A stretch of DNA of 39,712 nucleotides, from the NCBI GenBank assembly GCA_007130355.1, contig SLSQ01000342.1, positions 1-39,712 on the forward strand. The letters run 5' to 3'. This document shows, in pieces, positions 1 to 10,542 of this stretch. Each line of letters opens with the position of its first letter. Positions within the stretch are counted from its first letter, which is position 1. Below the pieces are notes generated by a model. The model saw only the letters and a list, made by a program, of their open reading frames with translations. It was not told where the DNA came from and did not search any database. Made by a program: the position numbers and the translations under genes. Origin of the DNA: Trueperaceae bacterium. Its GTDB lineage: Bacteria; Deinococcota; Deinococci; Deinococcales; Trueperaceae.

Positions 1-1
1 C

Positions 2-46
2 GACGCCGGCGCGCTGCGTCTCCTCGCGGGGTCGGAGCCGGGCTGA
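2..46 (+). CDS. Possible C-terminal tail of an upstream gene (partial)
   Basis: The second forward frame is open from the window edge and ends at TGA 44-46, giving 14 residues with no recognisable motif. A hairpin at 64-82 follows, as would be expected behind the last gene of a unit. With so few codons this may be a chance open frame; the family cannot be named. Confidence 0.25.
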   Translation, partial: DAGALRLLAGSEPG

Positions 47-63
47 ACCCGGGGAGCCGGGGC

Positions 64-82
64 CGGGGCCGTCGCGGCCCCG
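64..82 (+). terminator. GC hairpin upstream of lon
   Basis: CGGGGCC (64-70) and GGCCCCG (76-82) form a perfect 7-bp stem with a 5-base loop, followed by a pyrimidine-rich stretch. It probably ends the transcript entering from the left edge. There is no run of T. Confidence 0.5.
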
Positions 83-179
83 TGTCCGACCCCTTCCGTT
101 CGTGTGCGACGATCTTCGTCGCCGGCGCGACGTCGGCCGGCCTACGGTGCGCGCGGCGCCGTCCGGTGTCTACTCGGGC

Positions 180-2567
180 ATGGACTGGGAACTGCCCGTG
201 ATCGCCCTCCGCAATCAGGTCGTGCTTCCGCGTACGCTCGAGAACGTCGACGTCGGCCGCCCGAAGTCGAAGCGCGCCCTCGAGGACGCGCAGGCCGCCG
301 ACGCCCGCGTCTTGCTCGTCGTGCAGCGTGAGGCGCGGGTCGACGATCCGGGCGCCGGCGACCTCTACGAGGTCGGCACGCTCTGCGTCGTCAAGCAGGT
401 GATCCGCCTGCCGGACGACACCTTGCAGGTCCTGGTCGAGGGTCGGGAACGTGCGCGGATCGACGGCTACCTCCCGGGCCCCACCCTCCGGGCGCGCGTC
501 CACACCGTCCCGGAGGAGGTCGACGGGTCCGGTCGGGACGTCCAGGCGTTGATCGAGCAGGCCAAGTCGGCCTTCCAGGAGTACGCCCAGCAGAACAAGG
601 GCCTGCGCCTCGACTCGTTCCACCTCGAGAACTTGCGCGGCCTCAAGGAGGCCGGTCCGCTCGCCGACCTGGTCGCGAAGTACGCCACCTGGGAGGTGGC
701 GGACAAGCAGTCGGTGCTCGAGGAGCCGAACGCCCGAGCCCGCATCGAACGGGTGCTCGGCTTCCTCTCGCGCGACCTCGACCGCTTCGACACCGAGAAG
801 CAGATCAGCGCCCGCGTGAAGCAGCAGATGGACAGCAACCAGCGGGAGTACTACCTGCGCGAGCAGATGAAGGCGATCCAGAAGGAGCTCGGGCAGGACG
901 AGACCGACGAGATCGAGGCGCTCCGAACCCGCATCGAGGAGAAGGACCTGCCGGAGGCGGCTTCGGAACGGGCGCTCAAGGAGGTCGACCGGCTCGAGAA
1001 GATGCCGGGCGGAAGCCCCGAGGCGACGGTGGTCCGCACCTACCTCGACACGATCCTCGAGCTCCCCTGGTCGGAGGCCGACGAGGAGCGCCTCGACGTC
1101 GCGCACACCGCCGAGATCCTCGACGAGGACCATCACGCCCTCGAGGAACCGAAGGAACGGATCCTCGAGTTCCTCGCCGTGCGTCAGCTCACCAAGGAGG
1201 CGGAGGACGCGCGCTACAAGGCGCCGATCCTCTGCTTCGTCGGGCCGCCCGGCGTCGGCAAGACCAGCCTCGGCAAGTCGATCGCCCGCAGCATGGACCG
1301 CGCCTTCGTGCGCATGAGCCTCGGCGGCGTGCGCGACGAGGCGGAGATCCGCGGGCACCGCCGCACCTACATCGGCAGCATGCCCGGCCGGATCCTGCAG
1401 GGCATGAAGACCGCCGGCAAGACGAACCCGGTCTTCCTGCTCGACGAGGTCGACAAGATGACGAGCGACTTCCGTGGCGACCCGAGCTCGGCCCTGCTCG
1501 AGGTGCTCGACCCGGAACAGAACGACACCTTCGCCGACCACTACCTGGAGATCCCGTACGACCTCAGCAAGGTCATGTTCATCACCACCGCGAACAGCCT
1601 CTCCACCATCCCGCGTCCGCTCCTGGACCGGATGGAGGTCATCCAGATCCCCGGGTACACCCTCGACGAGAAGCTCGAGATCGCGCGCCGCTACCGGGTC
1701 CCGCGGCAGATCGCCGACCACGGGCTGAGCGATCGGGTCGCGATCGAGCCGTCCGCCGTCCGTCGCATCGTCACCGAGTACACGCGCGAAGCGGGCGTCC
1801 GCGACATGGACCGACTGATCGCGAAGCTCGCCCGCAAGAGCGCCAAGAAGTACCTCGACGACGCCTGGGACGGACTGCGCACCATCGACGACGGGCAGGC
1901 CCGCGACCTGCTCGGCGTGCCGCCGTACCGCGACGAGAAGGCCGAGAAGGAACCGCAGATCGGCCTGGCGCACGGGCTCGCCTGGACCTCGGTCGGAGGC
2001 GTCACCCTCGACGTCGAGGTGGTGGCCGTGCCCGGCAAGGGCAAGGTGTCGCTCACCGGGCAGCTGGGCGAGGTGATGAAGGAGTCGGCGCAGGCCGCCA
2101 TCGCCTACCTCCGCAACCACGCCCGTGCTTTCGGGCTGCCCGACGACTTCCACGAGACGCGGGACCTGCACGTGCACGTGCTCGAAGGCGCCACGCCGAA
2201 GGAGGGACCGTCGGCCGGGATCGCGATCGCGACCGCCGTCGTCTCCGCCCTCACCGGACGGCCCGTCCGTGGCGACGTGGCGATGACGGGCGAGATCACC
2301 CTGCGCGGTCGCGTCCTCGCCATCGGCGGCGTCAAGGAGAAGCTGCTGGCCGCCCACCAGGCGGGCATCCGCCGCGTGCTCCTGCCGGAGGACAACCGCG
2401 CCCACCTCGAGGACGTGCCCGACGCGGTCCTCACCGAGCTCGAGGTGATCCCGGTCCGGTCGTTCCGCGAGGTGCTCGACGTCATGCTCGTCGGCGACGA
2501 CGCGTCCGCCTACCCCCCGCCCACCGGCGAGCCGGGCACGACCGACCGTCCCAACGCCAGCGCCTGA
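180..2567 (+). CDS. lon: ATP-dependent protease Lon
   Basis: Cytosolic AAA+ serine protease that unfolds and degrades damaged and regulatory proteins. The 795-residue product has the family layout: N-terminal LON substrate-binding domain (about 1-200), helical linker, AAA+ module with Walker A GPPGVGKT near residue 354 and Walker B VFLLDEVDKM, then the C-terminal protease domain with the Ser678 (GPSAG) and Lys719 (GGVKEK) catalytic dyad, close to the numbering usual for bacterial Lon. The ATG at 180 is preferred because the family sequence begins at MDWELPVIALRN; an in-frame GTG at 102 would add 26 residues unlike Lon. No strong ribosome site precedes it; a TCTACT at 169-174 ends 5 bases before the start and might be a -10 box. 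Two hairpins follow the stop. Apparently a single-gene unit. Confidence 0.97.
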   Translation: MDWELPVIALRNQVVLPRTLENVDVGRPKSKRALEDAQAADARVLLVVQREARVDDPGAGDLYEVGTLCVVKQVIRLPDDTLQVLVEGRERARIDGYLPGPTLRARVHTVPEEVDGSGRDVQALIEQAKSAFQEYAQQNKGLRLDSFHLENLRGLKEAGPLADLVAKYATWEVADKQSVLEEPNARARIERVLGFLSRDLDRFDTEKQISARVKQQMDSNQREYYLREQMKAIQKELGQDETDEIEALRTRIEEKDLPEAASERALKEVDRLEKMPGGSPEATVVRTYLDTILELPWSEADEERLDVAHTAEILDEDHHALEEPKERILEFLAVRQLTKEAEDARYKAPILCFVGPPGVGKTSLGKSIARSMDRAFVRMSLGGVRDEAEIRGHRRTYIGSMPGRILQGMKTAGKTNPVFLLDEVDKMTSDFRGDPSSALLEVLDPEQNDTFADHYLEIPYDLSKVMFITTANSLSTIPRPLLDRMEVIQIPGYTLDEKLEIARRYRVPRQIADHGLSDRVAIEPSAVRRIVTEYTREAGVRDMDRLIAKLARKSAKKYLDDAWDGLRTIDDGQARDLLGVPPYRDEKAEKEPQIGLAHGLAWTSVGGVTLDVEVVAVPGKGKVSLTGQLGEVMKESAQAAIAYLRNHARAFGLPDDFHETRDLHVHVLEGATPKEGPSAGIAIATAVVSALTGRPVRGDVAMTGEITLRGRVLAIGGVKEKLLAAHQAGIRRVLLPEDNRAHLEDVPDAVLTELEVIPVRSFREVLDVMLVGDDASAYPPPTGEPGTTDRPNASA

Positions 2568-2570
2568 GCC

Positions 2571-2599
2571 GCCGTCCCGACACGTGGCTCCGGGACGGC
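2571..2599. terminator. First hairpin behind lon
   Basis: GCCGTCCCG (2571-2579) pairs perfectly with CGGGACGGC (2591-2599) around an 11-base loop, starting 3 bases after the lon stop. No T-run follows. Confidence 0.6.
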
Positions 2600-2627
2600 C
2601 GTCGTCCTCCGCGCCACGCCCCCGAAC

Positions 2628-2660
2628 GGTACGGGCCCGCCTCGTCGGCGGGCCCGTACC
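2628..2660. terminator. Strong bidirectional terminator between lon and the 4-TM gene
   Basis: A perfect 14-bp inverted repeat, GGTACGGGCCCGCC (2628-2641) and its complement (2647-2660), with a 5-base loop. It lies between convergent genes and can serve both strands. It is the most stable simple hairpin I found in the window, and it lacks a T-tract on either side. Confidence 0.8.
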
Positions 2661-2688
2661 CGTGGCGGTACCGGTCGGCGCCGACCGC

Positions 2689-3054
2689 TCAGCGGCGGAC
2701 GACGACCGTCCGTTCGTCCCGGAACAGCCGCGAGAGCAGGGCGCTGATCACGGTCAGGACCAGGGCGCCCAGGACCGCACCGCCGAAGCCGGAGAGCTGG
2801 ACCGGCGTCACCGCGGCCACCACCGCGAGGGCCAAGGCGTTGACGACCAGCAGGAACAGGCCGAAGGTCAGGACCGTCAGCGGCAGGGTGAGCACGATCA
2901 TGATCGGCCGGATCACCGCGTTCACGAGACCCAGGATCAAGGCGGAGAACAGCAGGCTGCCGAGGTCGTCGCGCGCGATCATGACGCCGACGTTCAGCTG
3001 CACCGTCAACCAGAGGGCGAGCGCGTTGAGCACCCAGCGGATCAGGAGGTTCAT
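2689..3054 (-). CDS. Small 4-helix membrane protein, phage-holin-family (PF04020/YvlD-like)
   Basis: The 121-residue protein is almost entirely hydrophobic, with four predicted membrane helices (about residues 3-22, 30-50, 55-80 and 88-110) and a short basic C-terminus. Length, the motif NAVIRPI after helix 2 and the topology match the chromosomal 'phage holin family' proteins (PF04020) common in bacteria; despite the name this is not evidence for a prophage. Function in the membrane is unknown. The ATG follows a TACCGT box by 7 bases, so it may be transcribed without a leader even though it lies 55 bases behind the GNAT gene. It converges on lon across a strong terminator. Confidence 0.85.
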   Translation of the reverse strand: MNLLIRWVLNALALWLTVQLNVGVMIARDDLGSLLFSALILGLVNAVIRPIMIVLTLPLTVLTFGLFLLVVNALALAVVAAVTPVQLSGFGGAVLGALVLTVISALLSRLFRDERTVVVRR

Positions 3055-3061
3055 GCCCGGA

Positions 3062-3067
3062 ACGGTA
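3062..3067 (-). promoter_or_regulatory. -10 box TACCGT, 4-TM membrane gene
   Basis: On the minus strand TGC-TACCGT ends 7 bases before the ATG at 3054. The TGn just before the hexamer suggests an extended -10; no -35 is recognisable. Fits leaderless transcription. Confidence 0.6.
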
Positions 3068-3109
3068 GCAGGTCCGCGTCGCGGAGGACCTCCGCCGAAG
3101 GTCGGAAGG

Positions 3110-4000
3110 TCAGGCCGGCCTGCGCTCGAGCGCGATCCGTTCGCCGGCCGGCTCGAACCCGACGTCGGTGAGGATCCGGGCGAGCTTCGGGTCGTCCGCG
3201 TCCACGTCGCAGCGGAGCGACCCGGCCGGACCGCGGGCGCCCAGCTCGAGCATCACGGTGACGAGGAGCCGCCGGAGCATCTCGCTCGATCCGCGGTGTT
3301 CGGGCAGCACGCCGGCGGCGGTCAGCCGGTAGCGTGCATCGAGCCCGTCGTCGCCGTGGCAGAAGGCGTAGCCGACCGGGTCCTGGTCGGGACTGGGGCG
3401 GGCCAGGAACCAGAGGTCGGGTCGGAAGCGACCGCCGTGTCGCTTCAGCCACGACCAGCGGGCGTCCCCGGTCGTCGTCCGCTCCGCCGCGCGGTAGAGG
3501 TCGCGGAAGGCGGCATCGGCCCCCGGGCTCCACGCTTCGAGCGTGAGCGGCGTCCCGAGCGGAGGGGCGTCGGCGAGGGCGAAGCGATGCCGCGTCCGCC
3601 GTGTCGGCTCGAACCCGATCGGCGCCAGCCAGTCGGCGAAACGGTCGCGGAGCGCGGCCGGGACCGCGTCGAGCGGCAGCAGCGCGGCGTCGTGCGGCGT
3701 GCGCTCCAACAGGTGCTGGACGAAGGCGCGGGCGCCGGCGGCCTCCCCGTCGTGCCACGCCTGCGCAAGCCGCACCGTGCGGTCGTCGGCCTCCGGCGCG
3801 GGCGGCACCAGATGGACGCCCGCCCGCGGTACCGGCGCTCCGTCCGGCTGCCACACCCAGGTCCGCTCGGCGTCGCGCCGCACCTCCCGCAGGCGTCCGC
3901 CGATCCGGAAGGCGGCGCCCATCGGATCGGCGTGGCCGGAGAACGCCAGCGCGCGCGCCAGGAACCACGGCAGTTCGTCGGGCGCGAGCTTCCGGATCAC
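3110..4000 (-). CDS. GNAT-family acetyltransferase-like protein
   Basis: 296 residues. The C-terminal half (about 150-290) resembles a GNAT domain: the segment AAGVLPEHRGSSEMLRRLL near residues 228-246 looks like the acetyl-CoA binding strand-loop-helix, and DVGFEPAGERIALERR at the end is the typical closing strand. The N-terminal 140 residues are not recognised and may be a second, degenerate GNAT fold. The substrate is unknown. The GTG start is 6 bases behind a TAGAGT box and shares an intergenic region of 65 bases with rsmD, which runs the other way. Confidence 0.7.
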   Translation of the reverse strand: MIRKLAPDELPWFLARALAFSGHADPMGAAFRIGGRLREVRRDAERTWVWQPDGAPVPRAGVHLVPPAPEADDRTVRLAQAWHDGEAAGARAFVQHLLERTPHDAALLPLDAVPAALRDRFADWLAPIGFEPTRRTRHRFALADAPPLGTPLTLEAWSPGADAAFRDLYRAAERTTTGDARWSWLKRHGGRFRPDLWFLARPSPDQDPVGYAFCHGDDGLDARYRLTAAGVLPEHRGSSEMLRRLLVTVMLELGARGPAGSLRCDVDADDPKLARILTDVGFEPAGERIALERRPA

Positions 4001-4006
4001 GGGCGC

Positions 4007-4012
4007 ACTCTA
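4007..4012 (-). promoter_or_regulatory. -10 box TAGAGT, GNAT gene
   Basis: The minus-strand TAGAGT ends 6 bases before the GTG at 4000. It is divergent from the rsmD signal at 4054-4059. Confidence 0.55.
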
Positions 4013-4053
4013 CCGCCGTCGCCGTCCGGCGCGGTCCGCTGCGGCGGCCGTGC

Positions 4054-4059
4054 GAACAT
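4054..4059 (+). promoter_or_regulatory. Candidate extended -10 (TGC-GAACAT), rsmD
   Basis: GTGCGAACAT ends 6 bases before the rsmD ATG. The identical ten bases stand 6 bases before hemL (15446-15455). The hexamer departs from TANNNT in its first base, but the preceding TGC and the fixed position suggest a leaderless-type promoter. Confidence 0.4.
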
Positions 4060-4065
4060 CGGCGC

Positions 4066-4725
4066 ATGGGCAAGCCACGAATCCTCGGAGGCGCGGCGAA
4101 GGGCGCGGTCCTCGACACCCCCGCGCGCGGCACGCGCCCCAGCCCGGCGCGGCTGCGCGAGGCGGTCTTCGACGCGCTCCAGTTCCGGCCGCGCGGACGG
4201 TTCCTCGATCTGTACGCCGGCTCGGGCGCGCTCGGACTCGAGGCCGCCAGCCGCGGGTGGGAGGCCACGCTGGTCGAGCTGTCCCCCGCCGCAGCGGCGG
4301 TGATCCGACGGAACGCCGGACGGGCCCGCCTGCGGGCGACGGTGATCCAGGCCGACGCGCTCGCGTTCGCCGCCCGCGATCCGGGGACGTACGACGTCGC
4401 GGCCGCCGCGCCGCCGTACCCCGACGACCTGCTCGCGATCTTCCGTGCCCTCCTCGGCGCCGCCCCGGTGGCGCCCGGCGGGCTCTACCTGCTGCAGCAC
4501 CCGACCGGGCTCGACGTGGCCGGAGCGCTCGAGCCGGAGTTGCGGAGGTTGGGCCCGCCCTCCCCCGCCGACGGCGGGACCGGCACGCGTCGCGACGCGC
4601 CGCACGCCGGCGTACGGGTCCGCCGCTACGGCAGCAACGCGGTCACCTGGATCGCGGTGCCCGAGCGCCCTGCCGGCACCGAGGCAGGTTCCGTGCCGGA
4701 CGGCGTTTCCGAGGTCGGGTGCTAG
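4066..4725 (+). CDS. rsmD: 16S rRNA (guanine-N2)-methyltransferase RsmD-like
   Basis: 219-residue class I SAM-dependent methyltransferase of the RsmD family, which in E. coli methylates 16S rRNA G966. The start is family-typical (MGKPRILGGAAKG), followed by RPSPARLREAVFDAL and the SAM-binding motif I DLYAGSGALGLEA (48-60). The family's catalytic motif (D/N)PPY is here A115-P-P-Y118, so the acidic or amide residue that normally holds the target base is missing; the surrounding sequence is otherwise in register. The C-terminus extends some 20 residues beyond the last strand and ends at TAG 4723-4725, inside the secA -10 box. Activity is therefore uncertain although the family assignment is firm. 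Confidence 0.9.
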   Translation: MGKPRILGGAAKGAVLDTPARGTRPSPARLREAVFDALQFRPRGRFLDLYAGSGALGLEAASRGWEATLVELSPAAAAVIRRNAGRARLRATVIQADALAFAARDPGTYDVAAAAPPYPDDLLAIFRALLGAAPVAPGGLYLLQHPTGLDVAGALEPELRRLGPPSPADGGTGTRRDAPHAGVRVRRYGSNAVTWIAVPERPAGTEAGSVPDGVSEVGC

Positions 4726-4728
4726 ACT
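4723..4728 (+). promoter_or_regulatory. -10 box TAGACT, secA (overlaps rsmD stop)
   Basis: TGC-TAGACT ends 7 bases before the secA ATG, and its first three bases are the rsmD stop codon. No -35 is recognisable. Identical hexamer, spacing and stop-codon overlap are seen at lepB (22174-22179). Confidence 0.65.
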
Positions 4729-4735
4729 CGCTGCG

Positions 4736-7540
<2,805 letters not shown>

Positions 7541-7551
7541 GGTCGGGCGCC

Positions 7552-8523
7552 GTGGACCACGCCGCCGGACAGACCGCCGCGAACCTGGCCGGCCGCCTCG
7601 ACGCGAACGGTCCGGAGGACCGGACGGAACCGTTCTCGCTCCGTCTGCGCCGGCGGATGGAGGCACTGGACACCCACGTCTGCCTCGGGATCGATCCGCG
7701 GCCGGAGCGGTACGAAGACGGCGGCGTGGGCGCGCACGGCGGCGACGCCGCCAAGGTCGCGCGGACCATCGCCGAACGGTTCCGCGCGATCCTGGAGGGC
7801 ACGGCCGACCGGATCGCCTGCGTCAAGCTGCAGTCGGCGTTCTTCGAACGGTGGGGGGTGCCCGGCCAGATCGCGCTCGCGCAGCTCCTCGCCGACGCCC
7901 GCGCGCTCGGCGTGCCGGCGATCCTCGACGCCAAACGTGGCGACGTCGGCAGCACCGCGGAGGCGTACGCCGACGCCTACCTCGGCGCCGGCCCGTTCGG
8001 TGCCGACGCCCTCACCGTCCAGCCGTACCTGGGGATGGACGCGATCGAACCGTTCGTCCGCGCCGCGGAACGGAACGCGCGGGGGCTGTTCGTGCTGGTC
8101 CGCACCAGCAACCCGGGCGGCGCCGACCTTCAGGACCTGCGGCTCGCCGACGGCGGGACCGGGGCGGTCACCGTCGCCGACCGGCTCGCCGACCTGCTCA
8201 CCGAACGCGCGCGCGACTCGGTGCTCGACGCGCACGGCTACGGCCCGATCGGTGCGGTCGTGGGCGCGACGGTGCCCGGCGCGCTCGCCCGGCTGCGCGC
8301 GCGCCTGCCCCACGCGCTCCTGCTGGTGCCGGGCTACGGTGCGCAGGGCGGCGGGGCGGAGGACGTGCGGGCCGCCTTCGACGCGGACGGCCACGGCGCC
8401 GTGATCTCCGCCTCGCGGAGCCTCACCGACACCGGCGCCGACGATCCGGTCGCTGGCGCGGTCGCCGCGACCGAGACGATGCGGGACGCGATCCGCGCCG
8501 CCCGCGACGCCGACCGACGTTGA
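7552..8523 (+). CDS. pyrF: Orotidine 5'-phosphate decarboxylase, type 2
   Basis: Last step of UMP synthesis, decarboxylating OMP. 323 residues with the long 'type 2' PyrF arrangement: substrate-binding CLGIDPRPE near residue 44, VKLQSAFFERWG, and the catalytic DAKRGDVGST starting at Asp126 (Lys128, Asp131), plus the late LLVPGYGAQGG phosphate loop. The GTG at 7552 is chosen because the family needs the FSLRLRRRM helix in front of CLGID, and no other start codon lies before the later ATG at 7657, which would cut into it. A GAGG-like sequence lies 10 to 13 bases upstream. It is 11 bases behind secA. Confidence 0.93.
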   Translation: MDHAAGQTAANLAGRLDANGPEDRTEPFSLRLRRRMEALDTHVCLGIDPRPERYEDGGVGAHGGDAAKVARTIAERFRAILEGTADRIACVKLQSAFFERWGVPGQIALAQLLADARALGVPAILDAKRGDVGSTAEAYADAYLGAGPFGADALTVQPYLGMDAIEPFVRAAERNARGLFVLVRTSNPGGADLQDLRLADGGTGAVTVADRLADLLTERARDSVLDAHGYGPIGAVVGATVPGALARLRARLPHALLLVPGYGAQGGGAEDVRAAFDADGHGAVISASRSLTDTGADDPVAGAVAATETMRDAIRAARDADRR

Positions 8524-8549
8524 GGTACTCGGGGGCGTAGGCCCCTACC
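8524..8549. terminator. Bidirectional hairpin between pyrF and the exported protein gene
   Basis: GGGGC (8532-8536) and GCCCC (8541-8545) with a 4-base loop, reinforced by outer GGTA/TACC pairing. It sits exactly between two convergent stop codons. Confidence 0.5.
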
Positions 8550-8550
8550 G

Positions 8551-9483
8551 TCAGCGGAACACCGCTCCCCGCAACAGATCGACGATCGCCACCGGTCCCA
8601 GCGAACCGCGCAGCGACGGGACCGAGCGGACCAGTTGCGCCCACGACGGCCGTCCGCCGGCGAAGACCGCGGCGAACTCGTCGACGTCCGCCACCTCCGG
8701 CGCTCGGAAGGCGAACGCCTCGGCGATCCGGTCGCGTGCGAACCAGGCGCTCCACCCCTGCGCGTCGCCGGCGTCCGGACCGAACGCGAACAGCAACGGC
8801 TCGTCCGACGCATCCAGGAGGCGCTCCGCGACCGTGACCGGCACGTCGACCCAGGCGTCGACCGCGAGCGCGCAGGTGCCGAGCCGTTCGAAGGCGGTCC
8901 GCGTCGCCTCCTCCTGCGGACCGTCGCCGATCGGCACGAGCCGGAGCCGGGGCAGGAGCGGCGAGTTCCAGTACGCTCCGACCGCCGCCAGCCCGCCGGA
9001 CTCGGAGCGGTCGTCGACGAGGCGGATGCCGACCACCTGGACGCGCCCGGCGGCGCGACGCACCCACTCCGGGTCGACGGCGCCGTCCCGCACCTCGGGG
9101 GAAGGGACGCCGTAGGCGTCGGCCGCGGCCCGCCAGGCGGCGCGTAGCGACGCCTCGCTGGGCCGCTCGGGATCGGTCGCGCGGTCGGCGTCGGGCCGCG
9201 TGGACCGTCCTCCCCCGCCCGCCGCCGACGGGCGCGGCCGCTGGACCTCGGCCCACGGACGCAGGTCCGGATCGGTCCCGAACGCCGCCGGCAGGGCCAG
9301 TCCCGGTTCGAGGATCGCCGCGGCGGCGTGGAGGTCGAGGCGACCGTCCTCGCGCGCGGGGCAGGCGTCGACCGCGTGGGCGACGGAAAGGCTCGCGACC
9401 GCCGCGAAGGCGGTCGCGAGGCGAACGATCGACGCTCGCCAAGGCGCGGGCGACCGACGCCTACGGACGTCCGGGCGCCCCAC
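8551..9483 (-). CDS. Exported protein of unknown function
   Basis: 310 residues beginning with a basic stretch and a hydrophobic signal peptide (about residues 18-37), with a likely signal peptidase cut after AHA37. The mature part has two cysteines (Cys41 and one near the middle in LGTCALAV), an acidic, Ala/Arg-rich composition and no motif I recognise. It could be periplasmic or surface-exposed. The GTG start lies 14 bases behind the stop of the lipoprotein gene, with a GGAG 8 bases upstream, so the two are almost certainly translated from one mRNA and may act together. Last gene of a long minus-strand run. Confidence 0.7.
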   Translation of the reverse strand: MGRPDVRRRRSPAPWRASIVRLATAFAAVASLSVAHAVDACPAREDGRLDLHAAAAILEPGLALPAAFGTDPDLRPWAEVQRPRPSAAGGGGRSTRPDADRATDPERPSEASLRAAWRAAADAYGVPSPEVRDGAVDPEWVRRAAGRVQVVGIRLVDDRSESGGLAAVGAYWNSPLLPRLRLVPIGDGPQEEATRTAFERLGTCALAVDAWVDVPVTVAERLLDASDEPLLFAFGPDAGDAQGWSAWFARDRIAEAFAFRAPEVADVDEFAAVFAGGRPSWAQLVRSVPSLRGSLGPVAIVDLLRGAVFR

Positions 9484-9497
9484 CGTCAGCGCTCCGC

Positions 9498-10451
9498 TCA
9501 GCGCGCGCGGTCCGACAGGCCCACCGTCTCCTGCAGGACGACACGGAAGCCGCTGTACTCGGCGGCGGCGGCACGGTGCCCGGACGCCTCCTTCACGCGC
9601 ACGAACTCGCCGTCGAAGAGGTCGGTGAAGGTGTGCGACTGGTCCGGACGAAGCACGACCGGGTTCTCGCCCCCGACCTGTCCGGCGGGGATGCGCGAGC
9701 CTTCGGCGTCGAGGACCTCGACCTCGAGCGACAGGTAGTTCGACTCCGGACCGCCGTCCACGCGGATCGGGGCGTGCACGGTGACGTTCCCGTCGTCGGC
9801 GAGCTCGAAGGTGTCGACGTCGCCGATCGTCTCGAGCGCGCCCCAGAGCGTCCCGCTGAGGACGTCGGCGCCGGAGCGGGTGTCGTTCTGCGGCTCGCTG
9901 CGGTCGTCGAGCGCCTGCGCGAAGACGTAGATCTCGACCTCGAGGCGGTCCTCGAACGGGTTCTCGATCAGCACCTCGGCCGTGCGGCTCCGGATGACGT
10001 CGGACCGGTCGGAGTCTCGGAGGATCACGCACGGACCGAGGCAACTGGTGCGCACCGACGCGTCGATCGCTCGCGGCGCCAGGTCGGAGACCACGCTGGC
10101 CCCTTCGATGCCGCGTTCGCCGCGCGCGAAGTAGAAGCCCGTGGAGCTGCTGGCGGTGATCGTTCCGGAGACGGGGTTGCGGAGCCGAAGGTCGCCGGCG
10201 GTGGCGACCACGAAGATCCCCTCCGCGTCGGCGCTGTTCAGATCGATCGGGATGCGGGCGGTCGCGCCGGAGCGCAGGGAACGTTGGTACGGCGTGACGT
10301 CCAGCGTGTACCGTTCGCCGGCACGGAGCGTCGGGATCGTGTCGCCGCGTTCGACCTCGATGTCCACCGTGCACGCCGCCAGGAGCAGCGACGCGACGGC
10401 CAGAAGGCCGGCGAACCGACCGATTCGATGCGTGGTGCGTGGGGTCCTCAT
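9498..10451 (-). CDS. Lipoprotein with PPC-like domain, function unknown
   Basis: 317 residues. The N-terminus is a clear lipoprotein signal: basic MRTPRTTHRIGR, hydrophobic core, lipobox LLAAC with Cys27 as the lipidated residue. Region 190-285 (GTLWGALETIGDVDTFELADDGNVTV) resembles the bacterial pre-peptidase C-terminal (PPC) beta-sandwich; residues 137 and 141 are a CxxxC pair. Probably anchored in the membrane facing outward. The ATG at 10451 is fixed by the AGGAGG at 10462-10467 and the signal peptide. A TACCAT box at 10473-10478 could give it its own promoter, 91 bases behind FakA. Confidence 0.75.
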   Translation of the reverse strand: MRTPRTTHRIGRFAGLLAVASLLLAACTVDIEVERGDTIPTLRAGERYTLDVTPYQRSLRSGATARIPIDLNSADAEGIFVVATAGDLRLRNPVSGTITASSSTGFYFARGERGIEGASVVSDLAPRAIDASVRTSCLGPCVILRDSDRSDVIRSRTAEVLIENPFEDRLEVEIYVFAQALDDRSEPQNDTRSGADVLSGTLWGALETIGDVDTFELADDGNVTVHAPIRVDGGPESNYLSLEVEVLDAEGSRIPAGQVGGENPVVLRPDQSHTFTDLFDGEFVRVKEASGHRAAAAEYSGFRVVLQETVGLSDRAR

Positions 10452-10461
10452 GCGAGACCAC

Positions 10462-10467
10462 CTCCTG
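10462..10467 (-). promoter_or_regulatory. Strong Shine-Dalgarno AGGAGG, lipoprotein gene
   Basis: Minus-strand AGGAGG, 10 bases before the ATG at 10451. This decides the start and shows that anti-SD pairing is used for leadered genes in this genome. Confidence 0.75.
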
Positions 10468-10472
10468 GGCGC

Positions 10473-10478
10473 ATGGTA
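10473..10478 (-). promoter_or_regulatory. Candidate -10 box TACCAT, lipoprotein gene
   Basis: Minus-strand TACCAT 21 bases before the ATG, giving a very short leader that would start close to the SD. No -35 or TGn is seen, so the support is limited. Confidence 0.35.
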
Positions 10479-10542
10479 GCCCTGGACGGCGCCACGTGGG
10501 GGGCACGGGTCACCGGCGCGCTTCAGCGTTCGTTCATGCGGC

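Noticed and set aside
102..179. GTG 102 as the lon start.
   Set aside because: It adds 26 Arg-rich residues before the conserved Lon N-terminus and has no ribosome site.
2689..3054. Reading the 'phage holin family' gene as part of a prophage.
   Set aside because: No other phage gene is near, and the PF04020 family is chromosomal in many bacteria.
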